From: Bacteroidales bacterium M5
GTDB lineage: Bacteria > Bacteroidota > Bacteroidia > Bacteroidales > Muribaculaceae
Assembly: GCA_001689535.1 (NCBI GenBank)
Contig: LUJP01000028.1
Span: 1-58,546 of the forward strand
Length of the DNA: 58,546 nucleotides
Direction of reading: 5' to 3'
The position numbers and the translations under genes are program-made. Below the pieces are notes generated by a model. That model saw nothing but the letters and a program-made list of their open reading frames with translations, was not told the DNA's origin and searched no databases. Below, one piece after another: positions 17,895 through 26,421 of this stretch. The stretch's first letter is position 1. Each line of letters begins with the position of its first letter.

Positions 17895-18881
17895 TCAGGG
17901 GAGAGTTCTGACAATGGTCTGTCGGCATACAAGCTCGACAACTATGAGAAGCAACGCAAGAACGGCCCATGGCAAATAATTGTCTTCAGTATGGGAGAAG
18001 TTTCTTACATCGAGCTCGGTTTTCTCGAGTTTGTCGATTTCTTCAAACACCTGGGCAAGAACATTATTGTCCGTGGCACGGAAATATTTTCCTCCGGTCA
18101 GGGATGCTATCTGTTTGAGGGTTGCCTCATCAATGACAACGGGCATATTCACAAACGACATTCTTCCGAATTCGTCTTCAGCCGGGTAGGGCGCCATCCC
18201 GTTACGGCCGATACCGATAGTATATACTTTTATGCCGAGCTGTCTGGCTATTTCAGCGGCGGTGAGAGGCGCTACATTTCCGGTATTGTTGGAGCCGTCG
18301 GTAAGTAGAATTATGCTTTTAGACTTGGCATGTCCTTCTTTTATTCTGTTGATGGAGGTTGCGAGTCCGTCGCCGATGGCTGTATTGTCCTGCAGCATTC
18401 CCATTCTCACATCGTGGATGTAGTTCACGAGCATTGAACGGTCGGTTGTCATGGGAACAGCGGTAAAGCTTTCACCGGCAAAAATCACAAGGCCAATATT
18501 GTCTGTCTCACGTCCGGCGACAAATTTTGATGCTACATTCTTTGCTGCTTCGAAACGGTCTGGCTTGAAATCACGGGCAAGCATACTTGTGGAAATATCA
18601 AGAGCGAGCACAATGTCAGTTCCCTCGGTGCGGGAAGTACTCCAGTTATCCCGAGTCTGCGGCCTGGCCAGAATCACTATGAGTGCTGCGATGCAGAGCA
18701 AACGCAAAGCGAACATGGCATGCAGAAGTATCTCTTTGAAACTTATCGGAAGCCGGGCAAATTGAGCCGTGGTAGACAGCGAAAGCGACGGAAAGTCGGT
18801 GCGGTGTCTCCATATATACCAGCCTATATAAGGCAGGAGCAAAAGCAGAAGCCAGAGATATGACGGATGGGCAAAAATCAT
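17895..18881 (-). CDS. batA: BatA, VWA-domain membrane protein
   Basis: 328 residues with the BatA layout. The N-terminal helix HPSYLWLLLLLLPYIGWYIW is followed by a second helix near residue 58, then a VWA domain with an intact MIDAS LALDISTSMLARDFK near residue 93 and VFAGESFTAVP, and a C-terminal helix (WAVLALLLIVVELVC). It is upstream of batB and 6 bp after the 340-aa membrane protein gene. Bacteroides bat genes were linked to aerotolerance; homologues also occur with MoxR chaperone AAA+ ATPases, as here. Confidence 0.93.
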   Translation of the reverse strand: MIFAHPSYLWLLLLLLPYIGWYIWRHRTDFPSLSLSTTAQFARLPISFKEILLHAMFALRLLCIAALIVILARPQTRDNWSTSRTEGTDIVLALDISTSMLARDFKPDRFEAAKNVASKFVAGRETDNIGLVIFAGESFTAVPMTTDRSMLVNYIHDVRMGMLQDNTAIGDGLATSINRIKEGHAKSKSIILLTDGSNNTGNVAPLTAAEIARQLGIKVYTIGIGRNGMAPYPAEDEFGRMSFVNMPVVIDEATLKQIASLTGGKYFRATDNNVLAQVFEEIDKLEKTELDVRNFSHTEDNYLPWAVLALLLIVVELVCRQTIVRTLP

Positions 18882-18887
18882 GTCGAT

Positions 18888-19910
18888 TTATTTCTTTTCT
18901 TCTTTTTTCTTAGTTGTGTTAACTGCCGGTTTCCCGGTGTTCTCATCAGACGCCTCTTCTTCCGGGGCTACTTCCACCGGTTTGGTGTCTTCTACAAACT
19001 GCATCGCATCGCGGAACGCACGTTCGTTATCCTCAGGCATCGGCCTTACTTTGGCGAATTTAACGAAGTCGGAGATTTCAAGAATCTTAGCCATATATGC
19101 TTCGCTGGGACGCGTCTCCTGGTTCTTGCGAACAGCCGCACGTATTTCAGTCGAAGTCATTTCCATAGCGTTGATTCCGAAACGCCTGTGAAGATAAACA
19201 CGAAGGATATCGGTAAGCCGGGTATAGTATTCCTTGACTTGTCCACGCTCGCAAAGATGCTCGCTGTGCAGCGCCTCCAGGGATTTGACGGCCACATCGT
19301 AAGGGGGTTCCGGTTTCTTCTTGGGAATGAGAGGCAGAGTTCCTTTGCGCAACCACTTCATGTAAACAAACACACATACAGCCACCAGGATAATCGCTAG
19401 GATAATCCAGATGCCATAATCGGAGAACCAGTCCGGGAAATAATCGAGAATATGACGGTTGACATCGGCCACATCAGCATAGTCGTGAACAGTTACCATG
19501 CTGTCAACCGGAACCGGTAGCACTTTAAGAACCGGGGTATTCGAAAAAACCGTCTCTCCTTCCTGTAGATAGATAACAGGAGGCAGGGTATACATTCCTG
19601 AATCGAAAGCCTGTATGATTACATCCTGATTCAACTGTTTGCGTCCGTTGCCGAGATCGGTAATAACCGGCTCGCTCAAAGATGCGACTTCTACATCGCG
19701 CCAAAGCGAGTCGGCGGTAATGATCCCTCCGGTTTCAGTCAACGGGCCCACTATTTCCACGTGTAAGGGAGTCTGTTTGCCCATGAGAATATACACGGAA
19801 TCAAGCTGCACTTTAGCGGTGAATCTCGATGGAGCGGCATTGAGTGGCAGGAACATTACCACGCAACAGCAAAATGCTATTATATGTTTGAAATATTGTT
19901 TCATATTCAT
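18888..19910 (-). CDS. Membrane protein of the bat operon, unknown function
   Basis: 340 residues. Signal peptide (1-25), a periplasmic beta-rich domain (KVQLDSVYILMGKQTPLHVE), one membrane helix near residue 170 (WIILAIILVAVCVFVYMKWL), and a cytoplasmic helical region (YDVAVKSLEALHSEHLCERG, MEMTSTEIRAAVRKNQE) ending in a Glu/Lys-rich tail. The arrangement recalls the DUF4381/BatD-like subunits found between DUF58 and the VWA genes in MoxR operons. The start overlaps the DUF58 stop by 4 bp (ATGA), and batA follows after 6 bp. The assignment as a Bat-complex subunit is by context. Confidence 0.8.
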   Translation of the reverse strand: MNMKQYFKHIIAFCCCVVMFLPLNAAPSRFTAKVQLDSVYILMGKQTPLHVEIVGPLTETGGIITADSLWRDVEVASLSEPVITDLGNGRKQLNQDVIIQAFDSGMYTLPPVIYLQEGETVFSNTPVLKVLPVPVDSMVTVHDYADVADVNRHILDYFPDWFSDYGIWIILAIILVAVCVFVYMKWLRKGTLPLIPKKKPEPPYDVAVKSLEALHSEHLCERGQVKEYYTRLTDILRVYLHRRFGINAMEMTSTEIRAAVRKNQETRPSEAYMAKILEISDFVKFAKVRPMPEDNERAFRDAMQFVEDTKPVEVAPEEEASDENTGKPAVNTTKKKEEKK

Positions 19911-20785
19911 CTTCTAAGCACACGTTTCTTAAACAATCCCATCAGAGCTTTCACAAAGTCTTCGGATGTATCAATGGCCGCGATATCAACCCTACATTTA
20001 GAGACCGTTTCCATTAGAGTCTGCTGACGTTCATACCACCATTTTCCGTAGGCTTTCCTGACTTTTGACGATGAAGTATTAATCCAGCGAACAGCGCCGG
20101 TCTCGAGGTCAGAGACCTGTACCAAGCCAATATCAGGTATCTGAGCGTCGTGTTTGTCGTAGACCTGAATGCAGATTACATCATGCCGGTTGGATGCTAC
20201 TGACATTGCGGTACAGTAGTCATGTTCGTCGATAAAATCAGAGATAAGGAAGGTAGTACATCTTTTCTTGAGAGCATCAGTGAAATATCTGAGAGCTACA
20301 GAAATATCGGTTCCTTTGCTTTCGGGCTGGAAATCAAGGAGCTGACTGATGATGAAAAGTATGTGCTTCCTGCCTTTTTTAGGCGGGATAAATTTCTCAA
20401 TCTTATCGGAAAAGAAAATCACTCCGATTTTATCATTATTCTGGATGGCGGAAAATGCGATCGTGGCTGCAACTTCGGCTATGACTTCGCGTTTCTCGTC
20501 GCCATCCGCACCAAACATACGACTATTGGAAACATCGACAAGAAGCATGACGGTAAGCTCGCGCTCTTCTTCATAAACCTTTACGTAAGGATGATTATGG
20601 CGGGCAGTCACATTCCAGTCGATATCGCGCACGTCGTCTCCGTACTGATACTCGCGGACTTCCGAGAAGGTCATACCTCGGCCCTTGAACGCCGTATGGT
20701 ATTCACCCGCGAATATGTTTTGCGAGAGACCGCGCGTCTTTATTTCGATTTTACGAACTTTTTTAAGAAGTTCACTTGCTTCCAT
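19907..20785 (-). CDS. DUF58 domain protein (VWA-like) of the MoxR/bat operon
   Basis: 292 residues. The DUF58 signature FKGRGMTFSEVREYQYGDDVRDIDWN spans about residues 34-59 and precedes ELTVMLLVDVSNSRMFG, a VWA-type DxSxS metal site. No signal peptide or membrane helix is seen, so it is probably cytoplasmic. DUF58 proteins regularly sit next to MoxR ATPases and are presumed clients or adaptors. It begins 63 bp after moxR and overlaps the next gene by 4 bp. Confidence 0.92.
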   Translation of the reverse strand: MEASELLKKVRKIEIKTRGLSQNIFAGEYHTAFKGRGMTFSEVREYQYGDDVRDIDWNVTARHNHPYVKVYEEERELTVMLLVDVSNSRMFGADGDEKREVIAEVAATIAFSAIQNNDKIGVIFFSDKIEKFIPPKKGRKHILFIISQLLDFQPESKGTDISVALRYFTDALKKRCTTFLISDFIDEHDYCTAMSVASNRHDVICIQVYDKHDAQIPDIGLVQVSDLETGAVRWINTSSSKVRKAYGKWWYERQQTLMETVSKCRVDIAAIDTSEDFVKALMGLFKKRVLRR

Positions 20786-20848
20786 AGAGATAGTTTAGTT
20801 GCGGCAATCAATAATCAGATTCTCAAATATTGTATTTCTTCCGGAGAA

Positions 20849-21844
20849 TCAGGGAACCTGAACCTTGTCAAGTATTTCTGAAATTACTTCGTCGGCTGTG
20901 ATATTGTTGGCCTCTGCCTCGTAGGAAAGACCTATTCTGTGACGAAGAACATCGTGGCACACGGCGCGTACATCTTCCGGAATCACATATCCTCGCTGAC
21001 GGAGGAACGCATAGGCGCGCGATGCACGGGCGAGACCGATGGAGGCACGCGGCGAAGCTCCGAAGGAAATGATATTCTCAAGATTTTTAAGATCATATTC
21101 GGCCGGCTGACGGGTAGCAAATACAATATCGACAATATACCGTTCGATTTTTTCGTCGAGATAAATGCGTTCAACGACCTTCTGCGCATCTATAATTTCC
21201 TCGGGACGGAGAAGGGCACGAATCTCGCGTTTTACAGGAGAGATATTCTGACGGATGATGATTTTTTCATCCTCTTTCGACGGATAGCCAATCACGACTT
21301 TAAGAAGGAAGCGGTCCACCTGGGCTTCGGGAAGGGGATAGGTGCCTTCCTGTTCAATGGGGTTCTGTGTTGCCATTACCAGGAACGGCTCGTCAAGTCT
21401 GAAAGTACGCTCCCCAATGGTAACCTGACGCTCCTGCATGGCCTCCAGTAATGCAGACTGTACTTTGGCCGGAGCTCGGTTAATTTCATCGGCCAGCACG
21501 AAGTTCGCGAAAATAGGGCCTTTCTTTATCTGGAACTGTTCTTTCTGAACGCTATAGACCATTGTACCTATAACATCGGCCGGGAGAAGATCGGGAGTAA
21601 ACTGGATACGGCTGAATTTAGCATCTATTACTTGAGCCAGAGTTTTTATTGCCAAGGTCTTGGCGAGGCCGGGAACACCTTCCAGAAGCACGTGGCCGTT
21701 AGCAAGAAGGGCAATAAGAAGAGAATCCACAAGATGTTTCTGACCTACAATCGCCTGATCCATTCCTTGAGTGATCAGGGCTACGAAATTGTTTTTGCTG
21801 GCTACGAGATCGTTGAGCTCCCGTATGTTGACAGGTTCGTTCAT
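20849..21844 (-). CDS. moxR: MoxR family AAA+ ATPase
   Basis: 331 residues. P-loop region LLEGVPGLAKT near residue 57, Walker B FVLADEINRAPAKVQSALLE near 120, sensor 1 ATQNP near 160, and sensor 2 GASPRASIGLARA near 270, as in MoxR-type AAA+ ATPases. These act as chaperones for VWA-domain proteins, matching the DUF58, BatA and BatB genes that follow on the same strand. It is the first gene of the eight-gene operon; a -7 element lies about 100 nt upstream. Confidence 0.96.
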   Translation of the reverse strand: MNEPVNIRELNDLVASKNNFVALITQGMDQAIVGQKHLVDSLLIALLANGHVLLEGVPGLAKTLAIKTLAQVIDAKFSRIQFTPDLLPADVIGTMVYSVQKEQFQIKKGPIFANFVLADEINRAPAKVQSALLEAMQERQVTIGERTFRLDEPFLVMATQNPIEQEGTYPLPEAQVDRFLLKVVIGYPSKEDEKIIIRQNISPVKREIRALLRPEEIIDAQKVVERIYLDEKIERYIVDIVFATRQPAEYDLKNLENIISFGASPRASIGLARASRAYAFLRQRGYVIPEDVRAVCHDVLRHRIGLSYEAEANNITADEVISEILDKVQVP

Positions 21845-21944
21845 AATTTATTATGTAGTTTGAAATATTCTAATTTTATCGCTCACTATAATAATCCTTA
21901 CTATAATAATGCGTTTGACAAATAATTGTTGTGATAGTTACATA

Positions 21945-21952
21945 CAAAATTA
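21945..21952 (-). promoter_or_regulatory. Possible -7 element for the moxR-bat operon
   Basis: Read on the minus strand this is TAATTTTG, matching TAnnTTTG. It predicts a leader of roughly 90 nt before moxR. No TTG lies at the usual upstream spacing, so confidence is limited. Confidence 0.45.
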
Positions 21953-22021
21953 ATTAATCGAACACCTTAAAATGTAAAAACCTATGTTAAAATTATATAT
22001 TATTCGTTTATGTGATTAAAA

Positions 22022-22051
22022 GGTCGCAACAGTTTTATCTCTGTTGCGACC
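22022..22051 (-). terminator. Hairpin terminator ending the DUF4290-proS-HU operon
   Basis: Perfect 11-bp inverted repeat (22022-22032 with 22041-22051, arm GGTCGCAACAG) and 8-nt loop. On the minus strand it is followed by a run of T (CTTTTTAAT). It sits 34 bp after the stop of the membrane-anchored HU gene. Confidence 0.85.
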
Positions 22052-22084
22052 AGTTATTGTATACATTAAATCAATACTTATTGA

Positions 22085-22981
22085 TTATACTGTAGTGGAA
22101 AAATACATGGCATAGCCGAAAAGAATCAGCGCGCCTATCAGCAGTCCGACGATGAATCCCCAGAAGAAGCCGGATTTGAAACGAGATCCATCTTCTGCAG
22201 CCGTAGGGCTTTCATTATTAGGCCGTTCTTCAACTGTGGTTTCCTCTTCTGGCCATTCCGGAACCTCAAGTGCGGGGCGTGAGGATGGGGGAGTGGCGGT
22301 TTTAGAAACCGGTTTGGGAGCCGGAATATGTTCAGTGGATTCGACCTTGCGGGAGAAGTTGTGGGGAGCTGATGTGTGTGGGGGTTCGGGGCTTTCGTTG
22401 GTTGCCGGTGTTTCGTTGGGAGGCGTGGTAGAAATGTGGGCTACCACTTCTTTTTCTGGAACACTGATAGTTTTTTCCTGAATAATTACGGGAGCTTCAA
22501 CCTCTACCTCAACATCAGTAACCTCTTGTGAGATTTTATCTGCAAGAGAGGCCGCCCACCCGGAATTTTCCTTGACAGGTTCAGGCGTGGGTACATTTTC
22601 CACTTTCACCGACGGAGTGGATTGCGTTTCAACCGTTGTGGCTGAAACCGTGCTGTCCACCGGCTGCTGTTCAGGCATTCCAATGTTGTTTAAATCAGCT
22701 TCGCTGACGGAGTCGGACAAACGCTCAGGCTCAAACATTGAGAATGGCGCGTTAAGCTCATCAGCCAGTTCCGGATCAGGCATAAAAGCTACCGGTTCAA
22801 GCGGATTTACGTCGGGCGAAAAAGTTCCAAGTCCGTTTATGGTAACAGACTTACCCTCTTTCAGTACGTCGGCGATAAGTGCAAAGATACTCTTAATCGC
22901 ATCCTGAGCATCGGAACTCTCAATATTGACTCGAGATGCAACCTGTTCCGACAGTACCTTTATAGGTATTTTCTCGTTCAT
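22085..22981 (-). CDS. HU-fold protein with C-terminal membrane anchor
   Basis: 298 residues. Residues 1-95 have an HU/IHF-like fold (IKVLSEQVASRVNIESSDAQ, VTINGLGTFSPD). A long Pro/Glu/Ser/Thr-rich linker (about 100-260) follows, then one membrane helix near residues 272-293 (GFFWGFIVGLLIGALILFGY). There is no signal peptide, so the HU-like domain should face the cytoplasm with the helix at the C-terminus. Domains of this type occur in Bacteroidetes, sometimes joined to peptidoglycan-binding SPOR domains; no SPOR domain is seen here. The start overlaps the upstream HU gene stop by 4 bp. DNA binding is not shown by the sequence. Confidence 0.8.
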   Translation of the reverse strand: MNEKIPIKVLSEQVASRVNIESSDAQDAIKSIFALIADVLKEGKSVTINGLGTFSPDVNPLEPVAFMPDPELADELNAPFSMFEPERLSDSVSEADLNNIGMPEQQPVDSTVSATTVETQSTPSVKVENVPTPEPVKENSGWAASLADKISQEVTDVEVEVEAPVIIQEKTISVPEKEVVAHISTTPPNETPATNESPEPPHTSAPHNFSRKVESTEHIPAPKPVSKTATPPSSRPALEVPEWPEEETTVEERPNNESPTAAEDGSRFKSGFFWGFIVGLLIGALILFGYAMYFSTTV

Positions 22982-23250
22982 CCTAAAAGTTTTTTACGAA
23001 GTAACACACTGGAGCGGAAAAACAACGATATTTCCGGGGGGAGAAGCGTTCTGGCTCCGGATTTATCAACAACTATCCGTTCATCGGATTTCTGCGGCTG
23101 AAAAGTTCCGAAGCCGGGAATCGCCACGGCATCCATGCGCCGACAATTGTCGGCGATACATTCAGCCACTGTTTTAACCATGAGACCGGTAACTGAAGGT
23201 GACACCCCCTCCTTTTCTGCGAGAAGGTTTATCAATTCATCCTGAGTCAT
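22978..23250 (-). CDS. HU-family DNA-binding-like protein
   Basis: 90 residues. The N-terminal helices (MTQDELINLLAEKEGVSPSV) and VAIPGFGTFQPQKSDER fit the HU/IHF fold, but the usual arm motif GRNPxTG is replaced by SGARTLLPPEISLFFRSS, a noticeably different and hydrophobic segment. This suggests a divergent HU that may not bend DNA as canonical HU does. It is 30 bp downstream of proS on the same strand and is translationally coupled to the membrane-anchored HU gene, which hints that the two work as partners (HU proteins dimerise). Confidence 0.85.
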   Translation of the reverse strand: MTQDELINLLAEKEGVSPSVTGLMVKTVAECIADNCRRMDAVAIPGFGTFQPQKSDERIVVDKSGARTLLPPEISLFFRSSVLLRKKLLG

Positions 23251-23280
23251 TATATCGAAGATAAGTTGTAAGGAGTGAAA

Positions 23281-24762
23281 TTAATAGTTGCGGGCGAAAA
23301 TCACACGCTGGGCCGACGGTTTACCCGTAACCATGCATTTTCCGGGAGTCTTGTCTCCATCCAAGGGGATGCATCGAATGGTGGCCTTGGTTTCCTCCTT
23401 GATTTTCTCCTCTGTTTCGGTGGTGCCATCCCAGTGAGCAAGAATGAAGCCGCCTTTTTCGATTTCCTCTTTAAATTCATCATAGGTATCGACAGTACGT
23501 GTCATTGAATCACGGAAGTTCAACGCCTTGCGGTAAATATTGCTTTGGATTTCCTCAAGCAGCTCGGGGATATAATCAGCTATGGTATCAAGATGGTGTT
23601 CGGATTTTTCCAAGGTATCTCGACGCATTACTTCAACAGTGTTGTTCTGAATATCACGCGGGCCTATAGCAAGTCTCACAGGCACACCTTTGAGTTCGTA
23701 GTCTGCGAACTTGAATCCAGGACGGCGGTTCTCAGCGTCATCATATTTCACACTTATGCCGGCTGCCTGAAGTTTTGCAACGATAGGATCGACAACTTTG
23801 CTGATTTCAGCAAGCTGGTCGGAATTCTTATAGATAGGCACTATGACTACCTGGATAGGAGCGAGGTGAGGAGGAAGGACAAGTCCGTTGTCGTCGGAGT
23901 GTGTCATGATGAGAGCACCCATCAGACGGGTGGATACACCCCATGAGTTAGCCCAGACATATTCGGGCTGATTGTCCTTATTTACAAATGTTACATCAAA
24001 AGCCTTTGCAAAATTCTGGCCGAGATTATGTGAAGTACCCGACTGGAGAGCTTTGCCGTCCTGCATCATGGCCTCGATAGTGTAGGTGTTCAATGCGCCG
24101 GCGAATCGCTCGTTTGCTGATTTTACACCTTTGATTACTGGCATAGCCATATATTTCTCAGCAAAGTCCGCGTAAAGATTGATCATCTGGACGGTGCGCT
24201 TCTCGGATTCTTCGGCAGTGGCATGCGCACAGTGGCCTTCCTGCCACAAGAACTCGGCGGTTCTTAAAAACATTCTGGTGCGCATCTCCCAGCGGACAAC
24301 ATTTGCCCACTGATTGCAAAGCAATGGGAGATCGCGATAGCTGTGAATCCAATTTTTATATGTACCCCAGATGATGGTTTCGGATGTGGGGCGTACGATA
24401 AGTTCTTCTTCGAGTTTAGCATCTGGGTCTACAACAACACCGTTTCCATTCGGGTCGTTTTTAAGACGATAGTGGGTAACAACGGCACACTCTTTTGCAA
24501 AGCCTTCCACATGTTCGGCTTCACGACATAAAAATGATTTAGGAATAAAGAGAGGAAAGTAGGCATTCTGCACGCCGGTTTCCTTAAACATACGATCAAG
24601 CTGCTGCTGCATCTTTTCCCAGATTGCATATCCATAGGGTTTTATTACCATACAACCTCTAACGGGTGACTGCTCAGCCAGATCAGCTTTTACTACGAGG
24701 TCATTGTACCATTGAGAATAATTGTCGGCACGTTTTGTAAGGTCTTTAAGTTCCTTTGCCAT
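23281..24762 (-). CDS. proS: Prolyl-tRNA synthetase (ProS type 3, archaeal/eukaryotic-like)
   Basis: 493 residues. Class II aaRS motifs are visible: motif 2 region QWANVVRWEMRTRMFLRTAEFLWQEGH and motif 3 GVSTRLMGALIMTHSDDNGLVLPPHLAP. The short form without an editing INS domain and with the C-terminal zinc-domain-like extension is the type common in Bacteroidetes. It charges tRNA-Pro. It follows the OmpA-like gene by 43 bp. The start MAKELKDLTKRADNYSQWY is the expected N-terminus. Confidence 0.97.
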   Translation of the reverse strand: MAKELKDLTKRADNYSQWYNDLVVKADLAEQSPVRGCMVIKPYGYAIWEKMQQQLDRMFKETGVQNAYFPLFIPKSFLCREAEHVEGFAKECAVVTHYRLKNDPNGNGVVVDPDAKLEEELIVRPTSETIIWGTYKNWIHSYRDLPLLCNQWANVVRWEMRTRMFLRTAEFLWQEGHCAHATAEESEKRTVQMINLYADFAEKYMAMPVIKGVKSANERFAGALNTYTIEAMMQDGKALQSGTSHNLGQNFAKAFDVTFVNKDNQPEYVWANSWGVSTRLMGALIMTHSDDNGLVLPPHLAPIQVVIVPIYKNSDQLAEISKVVDPIVAKLQAAGISVKYDDAENRRPGFKFADYELKGVPVRLAIGPRDIQNNTVEVMRRDTLEKSEHHLDTIADYIPELLEEIQSNIYRKALNFRDSMTRTVDTYDEFKEEIEKGGFILAHWDGTTETEEKIKEETKATIRCIPLDGDKTPGKCMVTGKPSAQRVIFARNY

Positions 24763-24805
24763 TTTTAGTTATGATATGATTTTTATGTTTGATTTTCGAT
24801 ATTAT

Positions 24806-25459
24806 TCAGAACAGAGTGTGGCGAGAGGCTTTTTCAATCATTTCCGGACCCGGAATGAAGTATAATTCAAGACGCCGGTTTTTTGACCGGTTTTTTCTTG
24901 TATCGTTTGGAAGCACCGGGACAGAAGATGCCATGGAGAAGGGGATAACAATTAGATCTTCCGGCAAGTTTCCGGAATCTATACGGTCCATAAGCCAGTC
25001 ATACACTGAATTCAACCGGTTTCTTGATAAAAATTCACGATAGTATTCTGAACCGGTATCATCGGTATGTATTGCGATTACAAGTTTCCACATATAAGGA
25101 TCGGACAATACTTTTTCAAGGCCAGCAAGAAGTGGACCGGAGGTGGTGTAAAGCAAAGTGTCGTTAGGCAGAAACAGGTCATCAGTAGGAATGGTGATGA
25201 CCATTACCTCTCCTTCTCTCATCAGATCCACAGTGTACTGTGACTTTATCGAATTTGCTATTTTTTTCACATATCGTGTAATGAGAAGGTGATTCTCACG
25301 AGGAACTGCCGGAGAGGCAATGTTAGGCTCAAAATCCATATCCATGAACGTAGCTTCATCATAGTTGGAATATGCCTCATGTTGCTGCGCAACTGTAAAC
25401 GGGACCGAAAATATCGATCCTATCAATATGCATATCGCTATGATTATTGTTCTGTTCAT
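24806..25459 (-). CDS. OmpA-family (peptidoglycan-binding-like) exported protein
   Basis: 217 residues with a signal peptide (residues 1-24, ending TVAQ). The C-terminal half resembles the OmpA peptidoglycan-associated domain: MWKLVIAIHTDDTGSEYYRE, LSRNRLNSVYDWLMD, and RKNRSKNRRLELYFIPG, including the TD...G and NRR(L/V)E positions used for diaminopimelate recognition. No beta-barrel and no lipobox are seen, so a periplasmic protein is most likely. It lies in the translation-related operon between the 103-aa gene and proS. Confidence 0.82.
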   Translation of the reverse strand: MNRTIIIAICILIGSIFSVPFTVAQQHEAYSNYDEATFMDMDFEPNIASPAVPRENHLLITRYVKKIANSIKSQYTVDLMREGEVMVITIPTDDLFLPNDTLLYTTSGPLLAGLEKVLSDPYMWKLVIAIHTDDTGSEYYREFLSRNRLNSVYDWLMDRIDSGNLPEDLIVIPFSMASSVPVLPNDTRKNRSKNRRLELYFIPGPEMIEKASRHTLF

Positions 25460-25495
25460 TTGTCGCGTTGGGATATGATTTTTCAGAATTAGCTA

Positions 25496-25807
25496 TTAAT
25501 TCAAAAGAGAATTTTCATAATCGAGTTCTGCCTCCACAAGGCCCGGAATGTCATCGGGCGCTATATTGGCGCCTTTGTCCTTGCGAATCATTCTTTCGGC
25601 ATAGTCGACGATGTCGGCTACAGATACTTCTGTTTCGTCTTCATCCATATCAATTTCAAGAAGACCGTTGATTTCATAATAATCCCAGATTATATCAACG
25701 AGATTCAGAAGATCGTCGTCGCTATATACTTGAGACCTCCCTTCCGGAAGTGAAGCCCGCATTGCTTTTATGGCTTCGTTTTCATCGAACTCTTTTATAG
25801 TGCTCAT
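25496..25807 (-). CDS. Acidic 103-aa conserved protein, unknown function
   Basis: 103 residues, strongly acidic (many Asp and Glu), no Cys, no signal peptide. The pattern LVDIIWDYYEINGLLEIDMD and ADIVDYAERMIRKDKG is mostly helical. I do not recognise a named domain, but its tight packing (22 bp from rimM, 36 bp to the OmpA-like gene) and codon use like its neighbours argue that it is real. A role in ribosome or RNA metabolism would be a guess from context only. Confidence 0.75.
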   Translation of the reverse strand: MSTIKEFDENEAIKAMRASLPEGRSQVYSDDDLLNLVDIIWDYYEINGLLEIDMDEDETEVSVADIVDYAERMIRKDKGANIAPDDIPGLVEAELDYENSLLN

Positions 25808-25829
25808 TTCGGAATCTTATAAATGGTTA

Positions 25830-26375
25830 TCAAAGCGACAGAATACCGTCTGGAATTTCCATTGTCAGAATCTTGGACTCAGTGTCTATCTCCGAAATCA
25901 AATCATCGGCCGCAGGCAAATAAAACTCTGAGCCGGCTTCATCCATCGGTTTGATCTTGAGAAGCAGATTGGCAGTGGAATCATCAAAATCCACGACTGT
26001 ACCAAGCGGCTTGCCAGAATCATCTTTAAGAACAAAACCGATGAGATCTGATAGATAGACTCCGCCTTCCACATCAGAATCACCTTCGGGCAGCTGGGCG
26101 TAGAAATCTGCTTTAAGTGCAAAAATGGATTTTCCGGAAAAGTCCTTGGCTTCAACATCTGAATTCACATCATCAAGAGTGACCAAAACGGAATGGCTTG
26201 ACTTAGGTCGGACGCATTTTACAAAAAAAGGCACAAAGATACCGTCAATGTCAATGATGAGACATTTGAGCTTCTGTAGGTCTATCTCATAGTCTATTTG
26301 CGCACTGATTTCGCCTTTGACACCATGTGGTTTTACAAAAGCGCCTATTTCTATTATTTCGTCTGAAGTGATCAT
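25830..26375 (-). CDS. rimM: Ribosome maturation factor RimM
   Basis: 181 residues. N-terminal RimM barrel with GAFVKPHGVKGEISAQ (residues 11-26), then a PRC-barrel region containing LSDLIGFVLKDDSGKPLGTVVDF near 110-132 and ending FYLPAADDLISEIDTESKIL. RimM binds S19 in the 30S head and assists 16S rRNA processing. The gene is 46 bp downstream of the DUF4290 gene and 22 bp before the 103-aa gene. Length is normal. Confidence 0.95.
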   Translation of the reverse strand: MITSDEIIEIGAFVKPHGVKGEISAQIDYEIDLQKLKCLIIDIDGIFVPFFVKCVRPKSSHSVLVTLDDVNSDVEAKDFSGKSIFALKADFYAQLPEGDSDVEGGVYLSDLIGFVLKDDSGKPLGTVVDFDDSTANLLLKIKPMDEAGSEFYLPAADDLISEIDTESKILTMEIPDGILSL

Positions 26376-26421
26376 CCTTAAATTCTGAAAACGGAAATGT
26401 TGAGATCTGACAAGCGAAATT

